In this document: piece by piece, positions 1 through 7,800 of the stretch | Layout of the letters: every line of letters begins with the position of its first letter | Position numbering within the stretch: the first letter of the stretch is position 1 | Source of the DNA: Shewanella sp. 10N.286.48.A6 | GTDB lineage: Bacteria > Pseudomonadota > Gammaproteobacteria > Enterobacterales > Shewanellaceae | Assembly: GCF_002873135.1 (NCBI RefSeq) | Contig: NZ_MCVI01000025.1 | Location: forward strand, 1 to 14,123 | Direction: 5' to 3' | DNA length: 14,123 nt | Translations under genes and position numbers: made by a program | Notes under the pieces: model-generated | Databases searched by the model: none | Told to the model about the DNA's origin: nothing | Seen by the model: only the letters and a program-made list of their open reading frames with translations

Positions 1-134
1 ACAGAATCTGTTACACCCTCGAAGTAGCGCTTCTTGTAATCCTTCACCTTTTTGAATGTTTTAATGACAGAGCTAGCCTCAATCACAACGTTCATTTTTG
101 CCGTCTCGTAAACACCATCTTTAACCACTTTCAT
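1..134 (-). CDS. Unrecognised protein, N-terminal 44 codons (runs off the window)
   Basis: An open frame starts at ATG 134-132 and stays open to the window edge. It begins MKVVKDGVYETAKMNVV and is rich in Lys, Val and Tyr/Phe. An AAGG about 7 bases upstream of the ATG is an acceptable ribosome-binding site. No signal peptide or membrane segment shows in these 44 residues. I do not recognise the family. The short length means a chance frame cannot be excluded, but the plausible start signal and the gene-free DNA behind it favour a real gene oriented leftward. Confidence 0.5.
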   Translation of the reverse strand, partial: MKVVKDGVYETAKMNVVIEASSVIKTFKKVKDYKKRYFEGVTDS

Positions 135-820
135 AACTAGCCTTAATAATACTTAATCTTAAAGAAATTCCTAAATACTACATATCGTCTTTGCATTACT
201 GGCTAACAGCGCCGTTTAGGTATTTGTAGCCTTTTGACTTCAAATCACAACTTGCGTGTATTCATTCAAATTCAATGTGAAAAATGACTTTCTCATTAAT
301 CGCCTACCTTCAATATTCATTTACTTAGCTTGTGTCTCACAACCTATGTTTAGTGTTGTGCTTAGCTAGCTTGTTATTGAGGCTGGTACATAATCATAAT
401 TCAGTATAACTATACGGTTTTGTGTATCTAACTCACGGATAATTTAGAGGCTTAGCTCATATAAACTCGACTTTTATACTTATGTACAACAGCCATAAAG
501 CAGTAACAAAACAAGCTGTAAACTTTGCAACAAAAACACAAAGCAACGACCATTTTATTTCAAAAATAGAATTATTAACTATAGTCCAACAACAGCTAAC
601 GAGTTACCATCAATCACTTTCTATTTGCACTATAGAAACTTTAATCGCTTACCGCTGACTCACGCTTATGTAATACCTATTAGCATTGATCTTGCTAATA
701 CAATTCACTACAAGCTCAACATTTGAATAACCCTATTAAGATAAAGGGAATATTTGCCCGCCTCAAGTGATTAATAATCAAGCACAATCACATTAAACAG
801 TTTTAAACAAGGCTTAAAAG
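135..820. other. AT-rich gene-free stretch
   Basis: About 690 bases without a convincing coding frame on either strand. It lies between the start of the leftward partial gene and the 3' end of iaaA. The right part would be downstream DNA of iaaA and the left part the promoter region of the partial gene. The only clear structure I found is a perfect 8+8 inverted repeat at 678-700. No tRNA, insertion-sequence end or CRISPR-like spacing was seen. Confidence 0.55.
678..700. repeat. Perfect 8-bp inverted repeat with 7-base spacer
   Basis: TATTAGCA at 678-685 is repeated as its reverse complement TGCTAATA at 693-700, separated by seven bases. It could be a small hairpin or a dimeric operator half-site pair. 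There is no T-run beside it, so it is not an obvious terminator. It is more than 500 bases from the nearest start codon, which weakens an operator role. Confidence 0.4.
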
Positions 821-856
821 AAAAAAGGCACCAAGTGAATACTTGATGCCTTTTTA
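821..856 (-). terminator. Rho-independent terminator of iaaA
   Basis: The stem GGCAcCAAGT / ACTTGaTGCC has one internal mismatch and a four-base GAAT loop. It is flanked by six A on the left and five T on the right. Read on the minus strand it ends in a long T-rich tract and lies about 40 bases after the iaaA stop codon. The A and T flanks on both sides would let it also stop rightward transcription. Confidence 0.8.
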
Positions 857-897
857 GCTAGTGCTTAATACTTGTATTAAAAAACGCACTAAAGGGC

Positions 898-1926
898 TTA
901 CTTATCTCGCCAAATCATCACTTGGGCTTGTTCACCCTTTTTACGGGTCGCACGGTACATACCTTCGGTATTAAATGGTGTGGCAATATTGCCGCGATGA
1001 TCAATAGCGATAACCCCGCCGGTGCCACCCGCAGTGATAAGGCGCTGATTAATCACTTCATCGGCAGATTGAATAATGGATTTACCTTGGTATTTCACTT
1101 TGGCGCAAATATCCCCAGCCACATGGTAGCGAATAAAATATTCACCATGGCCAGTTGCTGATACTGCACAGACACCGTTTTCAGCATAAGTGCCTGCGCC
1201 AATAACGGGTGCGTCACCAATACGCCCATAACGCTTATTGGTCATGCCGCCTGTTGATGTACCCGCACTAATATTGCCACTTTTATCCAGAGCTACCGCG
1301 CCCACTGTGCCCACTTTAAATTCGACATCGAGTGCATTATGGGAAGCGATATAGTCTTTATTATCTAATTTGGCTTGCTCCATTTTAGCTTTAGCCCGTT
1401 GCAATGATTCATAGCGGTGTTGAGTATTAAAAGTCTCATTGGCAACCAGCGGCACCCCTTGGGTTAAGGCAAACTCTTCAGCGCCTTCGCCATAGAGCAT
1501 CACATGTACTGATTTATCCATCACCAAACGCGCCAAATCAATGGGATTTTTAACGTGCTTAACCCCCGATACAGCGCCTGCATTCATGGTTTTTCCATCC
1601 ATAATAGAGGCGTCCATTTCATGCTGTTCATTGTGGGTATAAACCGCCCCTTTGCCTGCATTAAAGTATGGCGAATCCTCTAAAACATTAATAGCTTGAG
1701 TTACTGCTTCAAGGCTTGAACCGCCCTTTTCTAACACCACATAACCCGTATCAACGGCCTCTTTTAATTTAGCGCGATAGGCTTGTTCTTGCTCAGGAGT
1801 AAAACTACTGGGGTTTATCGTGCCTGCTCCGCCATGGATCGCTATGGCAAACGGCTTGTCATTGGCAACACTGCCAAAAGACGAAACCAGCAAGGTGATA
1901 CATGACAACATGGTTAATTTATTCAT
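898..1926 (-). CDS. iaaA: Exported isoaspartyl peptidase / L-asparaginase (Ntn hydrolase)
   Basis: Predicted 342-residue plant-type asparaginase that hydrolyses isoaspartyl dipeptides and asparagine. The start chosen is ATG 1926, preceded by GAG seven bases upstream; longer starts (ATG 1938, TTG 1945-1947) lack a ribosome site and would extend the signal peptide awkwardly. Residues 1-21 form a signal peptide ending S-V-A before ND, so the enzyme is probably periplasmic, whereas E. coli IaaA lacks such a leader. The family fold starts at AIHGGAG. The autoprocessing site is G-T207 in GTVGAVALD, making Thr207 the nucleophile of the beta chain. Substrate and oxyanion residues appear at Arg235, Asp238, Thr258 and Gly259, all with the same +28 offset from E. 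coli numbering, so the active site is intact. It stands alone, with its own terminator. Confidence 0.93.
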   Translation of the reverse strand: MNKLTMLSCITLLVSSFGSVANDKPFAIAIHGGAGTINPSSFTPEQEQAYRAKLKEAVDTGYVVLEKGGSSLEAVTQAINVLEDSPYFNAGKGAVYTHNEQHEMDASIMDGKTMNAGAVSGVKHVKNPIDLARLVMDKSVHVMLYGEGAEEFALTQGVPLVANETFNTQHRYESLQRAKAKMEQAKLDNKDYIASHNALDVEFKVGTVGAVALDKSGNISAGTSTGGMTNKRYGRIGDAPVIGAGTYAENGVCAVSATGHGEYFIRYHVAGDICAKVKYQGKSIIQSADEVINQRLITAGGTGGVIAIDHRGNIATPFNTEGMYRATRKKGEQAQVMIWRDK

Positions 1927-1976
1927 TGTTATTCTCATATTTATCAAGGGGCTTACAGTCTAAGTTATAGCCCTAA

Positions 1977-1982
1977 ATTATA
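1977..1982 (-). promoter_or_regulatory. Candidate -10 box for iaaA
   Basis: A perfect TATAAT on the minus strand lies about 50 bases before the chosen iaaA start codon. No good -35 hexamer is found at 16-18 bases spacing, so the promoter would be activator-dependent or weak. Its position gives a short leader that fits the ATG at 1926. Confidence 0.4.
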
Positions 1983-2020
1983 CTCTAAGTGAATTGATTC
2001 TATGGGAAAAGTAATATTAA

Positions 2021-2169
2021 TCAAAGCTGCAACTCATCACTTTGAGATAGTGATAGTGACGAAGCCATGATAATAAGCCCTGCCAGCACAAATGCGCCAT
2101 ATTCCACCCTACGGGTAATTTTGAACCCACAGAAATCCTTAAATCGTTTTAGATTAATGAAGGCATTAT
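2021..2169 (-). pseudogene. Possible decayed fragment with one hydrophobic segment
   Basis: On the minus strand a frame without a usable ATG reads ...KRFKDFCGFKITRRVEYGAF followed by a hydrophobic stretch VLAGLIIM, and ends LSQSDELQL at a TGA (2023-2021). It could be the tail of a small membrane protein that lost its beginning. It sits beside the norR remnant and may belong to the same scar. I cannot name a family, and chance is a real alternative. Confidence 0.2.
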
Positions 2170-2280
2170 TTACTTTAAATTAAGCCGCTTCATTAATCGA
2201 TGTAATTTACCTGCACTCAAGCCCAGCGGTTTGGCGATCGCAGTCAGTTTTTCACTATTAGCTAAATAACTTGCCAAGCT
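2170..2280 (-). pseudogene. norR: 3' remnant of norR (nitric-oxide-responsive regulator), Fis-type HTH only
   Basis: About 36 residues up to a TAA at 2172-2170 match the extreme C-terminus of NorR as I remember it. There is a helix-turn-helix of the Fis type (KLTAIAKPLGLS) followed by KLHRLMKRLNLK, where E. coli NorR ends LHRLAKRLGLKD. The GAF sensor and AAA+ sigma-54 activator domains are absent, so no functional regulator can be made. In E. coli norR is transcribed divergently from norVW. Here the remnant abuts the tail of norW in exactly that divergent orientation, as expected after a deletion spanning the 5' end of norR, norV and the 5' part of norW. An ATG-initiated 48-codon frame (from 2316) survives by chance across the junction. 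Confidence 0.75.
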
Positions 2281-2665
2281 TGAGGTTAACCGTGGCATAT
2301 GTGTTAACGAGTTCATGCAAACGTCTAATGCTAATATTTACGCTTTAGGGGATTGCGCTGAATTTGAAGGGCAAGTAAAAGCGTATTTACAACCGACCTT
2401 AATTAGCGCTGCTGCATTAGGGAAAACATTATTGGGAGAAGCAACCAAGGTGACACTGCTAAATATGATGGTCAAGGTTAAAACCCCTAATTATCCCATT
2501 CAAATAGGTGGTAAAACCGACTCTAGTTCAGTATCACGTTGGAATCTTGATGTTCAATCACAAGGGATTGTCGCTAAAGGCTATGACAGCGCCGATAACA
2601 TGGTGGGATTTGTGGTGACTCGAGATTGTACTCAACAAGCATTCTCTTTGTTAAGACAACTCTAA
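2279..2665 (+). pseudogene. norW: 3' remnant of norW (flavorubredoxin reductase)
   Basis: The frame carries the C-terminal third of NorW, the NADH:flavorubredoxin reductase that feeds electrons to the nitric-oxide-reducing flavorubredoxin NorV. Recognisable pieces are NRGICVNEFMQTS, the FAD-binding YALGDCAEFEGQ segment, LQPTLISAAALGKTLLG, and VKVKTPNYPIQIGG. The protein ends normally at QAFSLLRQL. The homology begins near 2279, upstream of the first ATG (2315), and a stop lies in frame at 2267-2269. The N-terminal FAD fold and the NADH domain are therefore missing and this cannot be an active reductase. A normal terminator still follows the stop codon. Residual translation of a 116-residue piece from ATG 2315 is possible but would have no obvious function. 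Confidence 0.85.
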
Positions 2666-2702
2666 AAACCTTAATTTAATAGCTTCACCAACACTAAACA
2701 AC

Positions 2703-2733
2703 AAAGCAGAACAGTAATTAGTTCTGCTTTTTT
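2703..2733 (+). terminator. Rho-independent terminator after the norW remnant
   Basis: Perfect 8-bp stem AGCAGAAC / GTTCTGCT with an 8-base loop and a following run of T. It lies about 40 bases after the norW stop and is probably the original norVW terminator. It also insulates tamA from upstream readthrough. Confidence 0.85.
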
Positions 2734-2966
2734 ATTTGGACGATTAAATCACTCCAACATTAAGGTAAAATCAAGGTAGCTTTGACCTTGCATGGCCACA
2801 ACCTGTCTTAAGCCGAGCACTGGAATGACTGGTTTTTATATTAATGCTTTAATCAGACGATTCTTTCTATGCATTTCAAAGGTTAATTTCAATCCACAAC
2901 TTGCCTGTTTCACATATTCTAGCGACAATACAGTATGAGTTTATGGCCTTTATAAGCATCCTATAA
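2734..2966 (+). promoter_or_regulatory. Upstream region of tamA with candidate sigma-70 promoter at 2901-2929
   Basis: TTGCCT (2901-2906) and GACAAT (2924-2929) are spaced 17 bases apart, each matching four of six consensus bases, and would start transcription some 30 bases before tamA. No riboswitch-like or operator-like structure stands out in the rest of this stretch. A six-base CAAGGT/ACCTTG pair near 2773-2791 is too small to call. Confidence 0.3.
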
Positions 2967-4814
2967 TTGTTATTTAAATCTTTTCAATATTGCGTTGTCG
3001 CCTTTGCTGCCATTGTCATGATGGTACCTAATTTCGCTTGGGCAAAAGATAACTGGTTAACGGTCAAGGTAACGGGCGCATCAGGACGGTTAACCAAAAA
3101 TATCCAAGCGCATTTAGGCAATAACCCTGATTCTGAAGTACAACGCAGAGCCTATTTATTTACTGTAGAAGACAATGTTAACGCCGCGCTGGAATCCATC
3201 GGCCATTATCACGCAAAAGTATCGATTAACGTTGAAGAAGCGACCAAGGGCCCCTGGAAACTTAACATCGATATCGATGAAGGTGCGCCTACCATTGTTC
3301 AGTGGATAGACATTAAATTCAGTGAGCAAATGATTGAAGATAACAGCTTTAATCGTTGGCTTGATCAGTTAACTATCAAACCTGGTGATGTGTTAGATCA
3401 CGGCGTATACCAAGAGTTAAAAAATCAGCTGGTTACATTAGCTATGGCCAGAGGCTACTTCGATGGAAAATTCTCACGGGCTGAAGTGGTGGTTAATCGG
3501 GATGTGAATACCGCTAAAATCCACTTGCATTATGACTCAGGTAGACGCTATCAACTGGGTAACGTCGAGTTTCATGGTCATACTCTCAATGATGAGTTCA
3601 TGAAAAAACTCATCCCGTTTAAACCCAATTCAAATTATTCAACCCGGCGGTTAAATCGATTGAACCGCAACCTTATCGATACTGGCTACTTTAGTAATAT
3701 CAAAGTGTTACCACAAGTTGATGCCATGACCGACGTCGATGTCCCCATCAGAGTTGACTTAAGCCCAAGACCAACACACTCATTTGAATTAGGTTTGGGT
3801 GCCGATATTGGTACCAATGCCGAAAAAACCATTGAGCCAAGGGTCAGGCTCACTTGGCGGATGCCGCAAATTAACAGCTATGGCCATACTCAAGAAACTA
3901 CTATGGAATGGTCACCTGACAGGCCTAAGTTTTTAACCACCTATACTATTCCGTTAAAGCACCCGTTAGATGATCAGCTACAATTTAAGATTGGATTACT
4001 GCGAGATAAATATGGCGTTACCCAAGATTATAATGAAGAAGATAGAAGCTACGATTACACTGGCCAGCTAGAGTCAGAGAAACGTTTACTCGGGGTGATC
4101 AGACAACAAACCCTAGCCGACCAATGGCTATTTGGTTATTCACTTGAATATAGCCAAGAGCTTTATAATCAATCCAATATTGATTACGATTCAAAATTCC
4201 TTCTTGCAGGCTTTGGTATTGGCAAAACCGTTCGCGGCGATAACACCTTAGACCCCAAGTCGGGCTACCGTCATATTTACAGTATGCAATATGGTGACCC
4301 TAATTTAGGCTCTGAAATTCGACTGTTAAAATTTGAAGCTAACTTTAAATGGATTGATACCTTTTTCGATCGGCATCGTTTTGTAGCCCGACTCGACTTA
4401 GGCGCCAACATTGCTGATAGTGACGATATCGCCCAAATATCACCTTCGCTACGTTATTTTACCGGTGGCGATCAGAGTATTCGCGGTTATGGCTACCAAG
4501 AGCTAGGGCCATTCATTGAATACACCAACGAAGACGGTAGCACGTCACGTCAGGTTGTCGGCGGTCGTTATTTGATGGTGGGCAGTTTAGAGTATCAATT
4601 TTATTTAACTGACACATGGCGACTTGCCAGCTTTGTGGATGCGGGTAACGCTTTTGATACAGAAACATTTGAACCTATTGCCTCCGTCGGCGGCGGCGTT
4701 CACTGGATCTCTCCTATCGGGCCCATTAGATTCGATTTAGGTGTCGGCTTGAAAGAAACAGAAACGGTCGATAGATCTTGGCGAATTCATTTAACCATGG
4801 GGACGGATTTGTAA
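2967..4814 (+). CDS. tamA: TamA, Omp85-family outer-membrane translocation/assembly protein
   Basis: Predicted 615-residue outer-membrane subunit of the translocation and assembly module, which with TamB links inner and outer membranes for outer-membrane protein insertion and phospholipid traffic. The first possible start is a TTG (2967-2969) immediately after an in-frame TAA, with only a weak ribosome site. It gives a good 26-residue signal peptide ending A-W-A before KDN, so a non-ATG start is likely real. Residues ~27-270 are three POTRA repeats. The remainder is a beta-barrel with the Omp85 lid-lock motif IRGYGY (Arg506-Gly-Tyr) and a terminal aromatic strand ending WRIHLTMGTDL. It is slightly longer than E. 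coli TamA. The stop overlaps the tamB start by one base, pointing to a coupled operon. Confidence 0.95.
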   Translation: MLFKSFQYCVVAFAAIVMMVPNFAWAKDNWLTVKVTGASGRLTKNIQAHLGNNPDSEVQRRAYLFTVEDNVNAALESIGHYHAKVSINVEEATKGPWKLNIDIDEGAPTIVQWIDIKFSEQMIEDNSFNRWLDQLTIKPGDVLDHGVYQELKNQLVTLAMARGYFDGKFSRAEVVVNRDVNTAKIHLHYDSGRRYQLGNVEFHGHTLNDEFMKKLIPFKPNSNYSTRRLNRLNRNLIDTGYFSNIKVLPQVDAMTDVDVPIRVDLSPRPTHSFELGLGADIGTNAEKTIEPRVRLTWRMPQINSYGHTQETTMEWSPDRPKFLTTYTIPLKHPLDDQLQFKIGLLRDKYGVTQDYNEEDRSYDYTGQLESEKRLLGVIRQQTLADQWLFGYSLEYSQELYNQSNIDYDSKFLLAGFGIGKTVRGDNTLDPKSGYRHIYSMQYGDPNLGSEIRLLKFEANFKWIDTFFDRHRFVARLDLGANIADSDDIAQISPSLRYFTGGDQSIRGYGYQELGPFIEYTNEDGSTSRQVVGGRYLMVGSLEYQFYLTDTWRLASFVDAGNAFDTETFEPIASVGGGVHWISPIGPIRFDLGVGLKETETVDRSWRIHLTMGTDL

Positions 4815-7800
4815 TGACAGAAAAATCCAAGCTACCCCAGCATCATAACGACCATGAAGCCCATGACGCTACACCACTAGATAAAGTGCCAGCAAAGCCG
4901 CCATTAACGCTTTGGGCGCGATTATGGAAATACTTCAAACATACCACTCGAGTGATTATCTATATTCCACTGCTGATTTTAATTTTGCTAGCAGTGCTCA
5001 TTGGCACGCCTTTCGGCGCACGTATGTCAGTGATGTTAGCCAATCAATTTGTGCCCAATCTCGCATTAGACTTACGCTCTGGCACCATCAATAAGCAACT
5101 CGAATTTAACCATGCAAGCTGGTCAATGGATGGCGTAGCGGTAGAGGTTGATGACTTAAGCTTATCTTGGCTGCCAACCTGTTTGTTTAACAAGCAAATT
5201 TGTGTCGATAAGTTACACGCAAGTGGCGTGCGGGTACGAGTAGCTACTGATGAGTTTGCCGATGATGTGCCTAGTGAAAGTACCGTTGCAAACGCTCGAA
5301 CAACTCAAGCTGCATTAGCAGATAATCAGCCAGCTAACACTGATAAAACTAATGAAAGTAAAGATGAAGTACCTGAACCGCTGATTTTACCTGTAGTTAT
5401 TGGCCTTAACGAATTAGACTTAAACTCAGTTGAGGTCAGCGTAAATGACATGCGCTATAACGCCAGCCGCTTGCAAGGCAAAGCACTATGGAATAGCAAA
5501 GGCTTAAGAGTTAATTACCTTTATAGTGACGGTTTGCTGGTTGATATTCCTCTTGCCAGTGATGATGTTGCAGCGCCGAACAATACCACTGAGGTAAATG
5601 ACGACTGGGCTATGGCAGCATTACCAGTGGTTTATATGTCATTCCCTATTTACCTTGAACAACTGATTAGTAATAACAGCGTGATGGTCTTGGGAGCAAG
5701 AACCGATGATTTCGCAAAAATAACCTTAGCAGGCAGCTATGTTGATGACTTAATTGATGTGCAGCAATTAGCCATCACTCATGATTACGGTGAGGCAACA
5801 TTAGAAGGCGATATCCGTTTAAATCACGATTACCCAATGAATATTAACGCCGATTTTAGCCTTAACAATGTGGCCGAAATTCCTGAATTAACCCAGCAAA
5901 AAATCAAACTCAGTGCACACAACGGCTTTGATGATTTAGCCGTTACCCTTGCCGCTGAAGGTGACTTTACCATTAATTTTGACTCAAATATCACTTTGAG
6001 TAAGCCCGAAATGCCTTATCGAATTGATATAAGCAAAGCCCAAATTCAGTGGCCTTTGATTAAGCCTGACTATGTCACTGATATCAAAACATTATCAAGT
6101 ACCGGTGACTTCAACCAACAACATGTTGTCCTTGATGGGCAATTCCTCAGCCCCTATCACCCGCAGCTTGAAGTTAATAGCGCAATGCAGCTATCACATA
6201 CCAATGTGGATATTGCAGATATTGTCATTAGCTCAGATGCGGGGGATATCGCAGGTCAAGCGAGTCTTGATTGGGGCAATGATTTTAGCTGGCAAGCCAA
6301 ACTCGACACCACTGATTTACAGCTAGAAAAAATCGATTATCTTTATGAACTCACCGAGCTTAGCAGCCACATCAGTGGGATATTAACCACCACAGGTAAG
6401 GTTTCTGATACTAGCTGGGAAGTAAATATTGTAGACAGTGATTTAAGCGGTAGTTTAAATCAGTACCCTCTTAGCGTTAAAGGTCAGGTACAATTTGATA
6501 ATAACTTCGCCATCAATGCCAAAGACCTACAAGCACAAGCCCTCGGCACAACCCTACTTATCAATGGTCAAGCAGATACAGTATGGGATGTAGATGCATT
6601 ACTTGATGTACCTGACATCAGCCAGTGGCTACCAGATAGTAAAGGGTCAATTACCGCAAAAATCGATGTCACTGGCGATGCCAAACAACCTATCGTTGAT
6701 ATTAACGGCCAAGTGGCCGATTTTGATTTTGCCGATATGAAGCTCGACAGACTGACATTAACGGGTCACTACTTACCGTTAAATGAGCATCAATTTAGCG
6801 TGAATCTCGCCAGTACTGCTTTTAGCTGGAGCGAACTGGACTTAACTGACGTAGAGCTAATCGCCTCAGGAGATCTTGGCCAGCAAACATTGCAACTGTC
6901 TACGGGTGGAGAGCTAGCCATTAACACCCAATTGAGCAATATATACACGGCAGATAAACAACGCTTTGATACTGAAGTTAACGCCTTATCCTTAACCAAT
7001 ATGCTCGGAGATTGGCAGTTAGATAAGCCCATCACGATCGTTTGGGATCAACTCAATCAACTTGGCAGCGCCAGTCCTTTTTGCATTAATCACCCCAGCA
7101 ATAGCCTGTGCCTGATTGAACCTGCAAATTTTGGTACCCAAGGGGATATTCATATTCTTGCACAAGGCACACCTGGCCGCCTACTGCAGCCAATATTACC
7201 CGAACGCTTGGTATGGATTGGTGACTCTAGCCTTGATGCCAAACTGAATTGGTCTGAGGTTGAAAAGTTACAAGCAGATGTTGATTTAACCTTATCTGAG
7301 GGCAAATTAGAATTAAAGCGCTCAGAGAATGATCGCATCGATATCATTTACGACTTAGTTAACTTACATGTCACATTAGATGAGCAGCAACTAACGAGTC
7401 AATTATCAGTGCAAGCAGATAGCATCTCAGATATCAGCAGCCAAGTTAACATCAGCACCCAGCCTTCAAGAGAGCTATCAGGGCATATAAATATTGACGA
7501 GTTAGATTTAACTGGCTTACAGGGCTTCTTCCCTGAGCTGGCGACATTACAAGGACTGTTTTCCACTGATTTAACCTTATTAGGCACTTTAAATGAGCCT
7601 GAAGTCGGTGGCAAAATGACACTATCAAAAGCAGCTATTGCCACTACAAACAACCCGACTTTGATTGAAAATATCAATTTAATAATGGAGCTCGCTGGCC
7701 AACAAGGTAATGTAACAGGCGATTTAACCATGGGGAAAGGCCAGGCAAATATCAATGGTAAGTTGGCTTGGCCAGAGGGTAACTTTAATGGTGAAATTGA

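Noticed and set aside
2315..2665. A functional small protein gene at this place
   Set aside because: Homology to NorW continues upstream of the ATG and only the C-terminal third is present, with no ribosome site; a remnant is the better reading.
7399..7755. 118-codon minus-strand frame inside tamB
   Set aside because: Antisense to a well-supported gene, no family resemblance, no ribosome site; a shadow frame. The same applies to the other short frames inside tamB, ldtD and iaaA.
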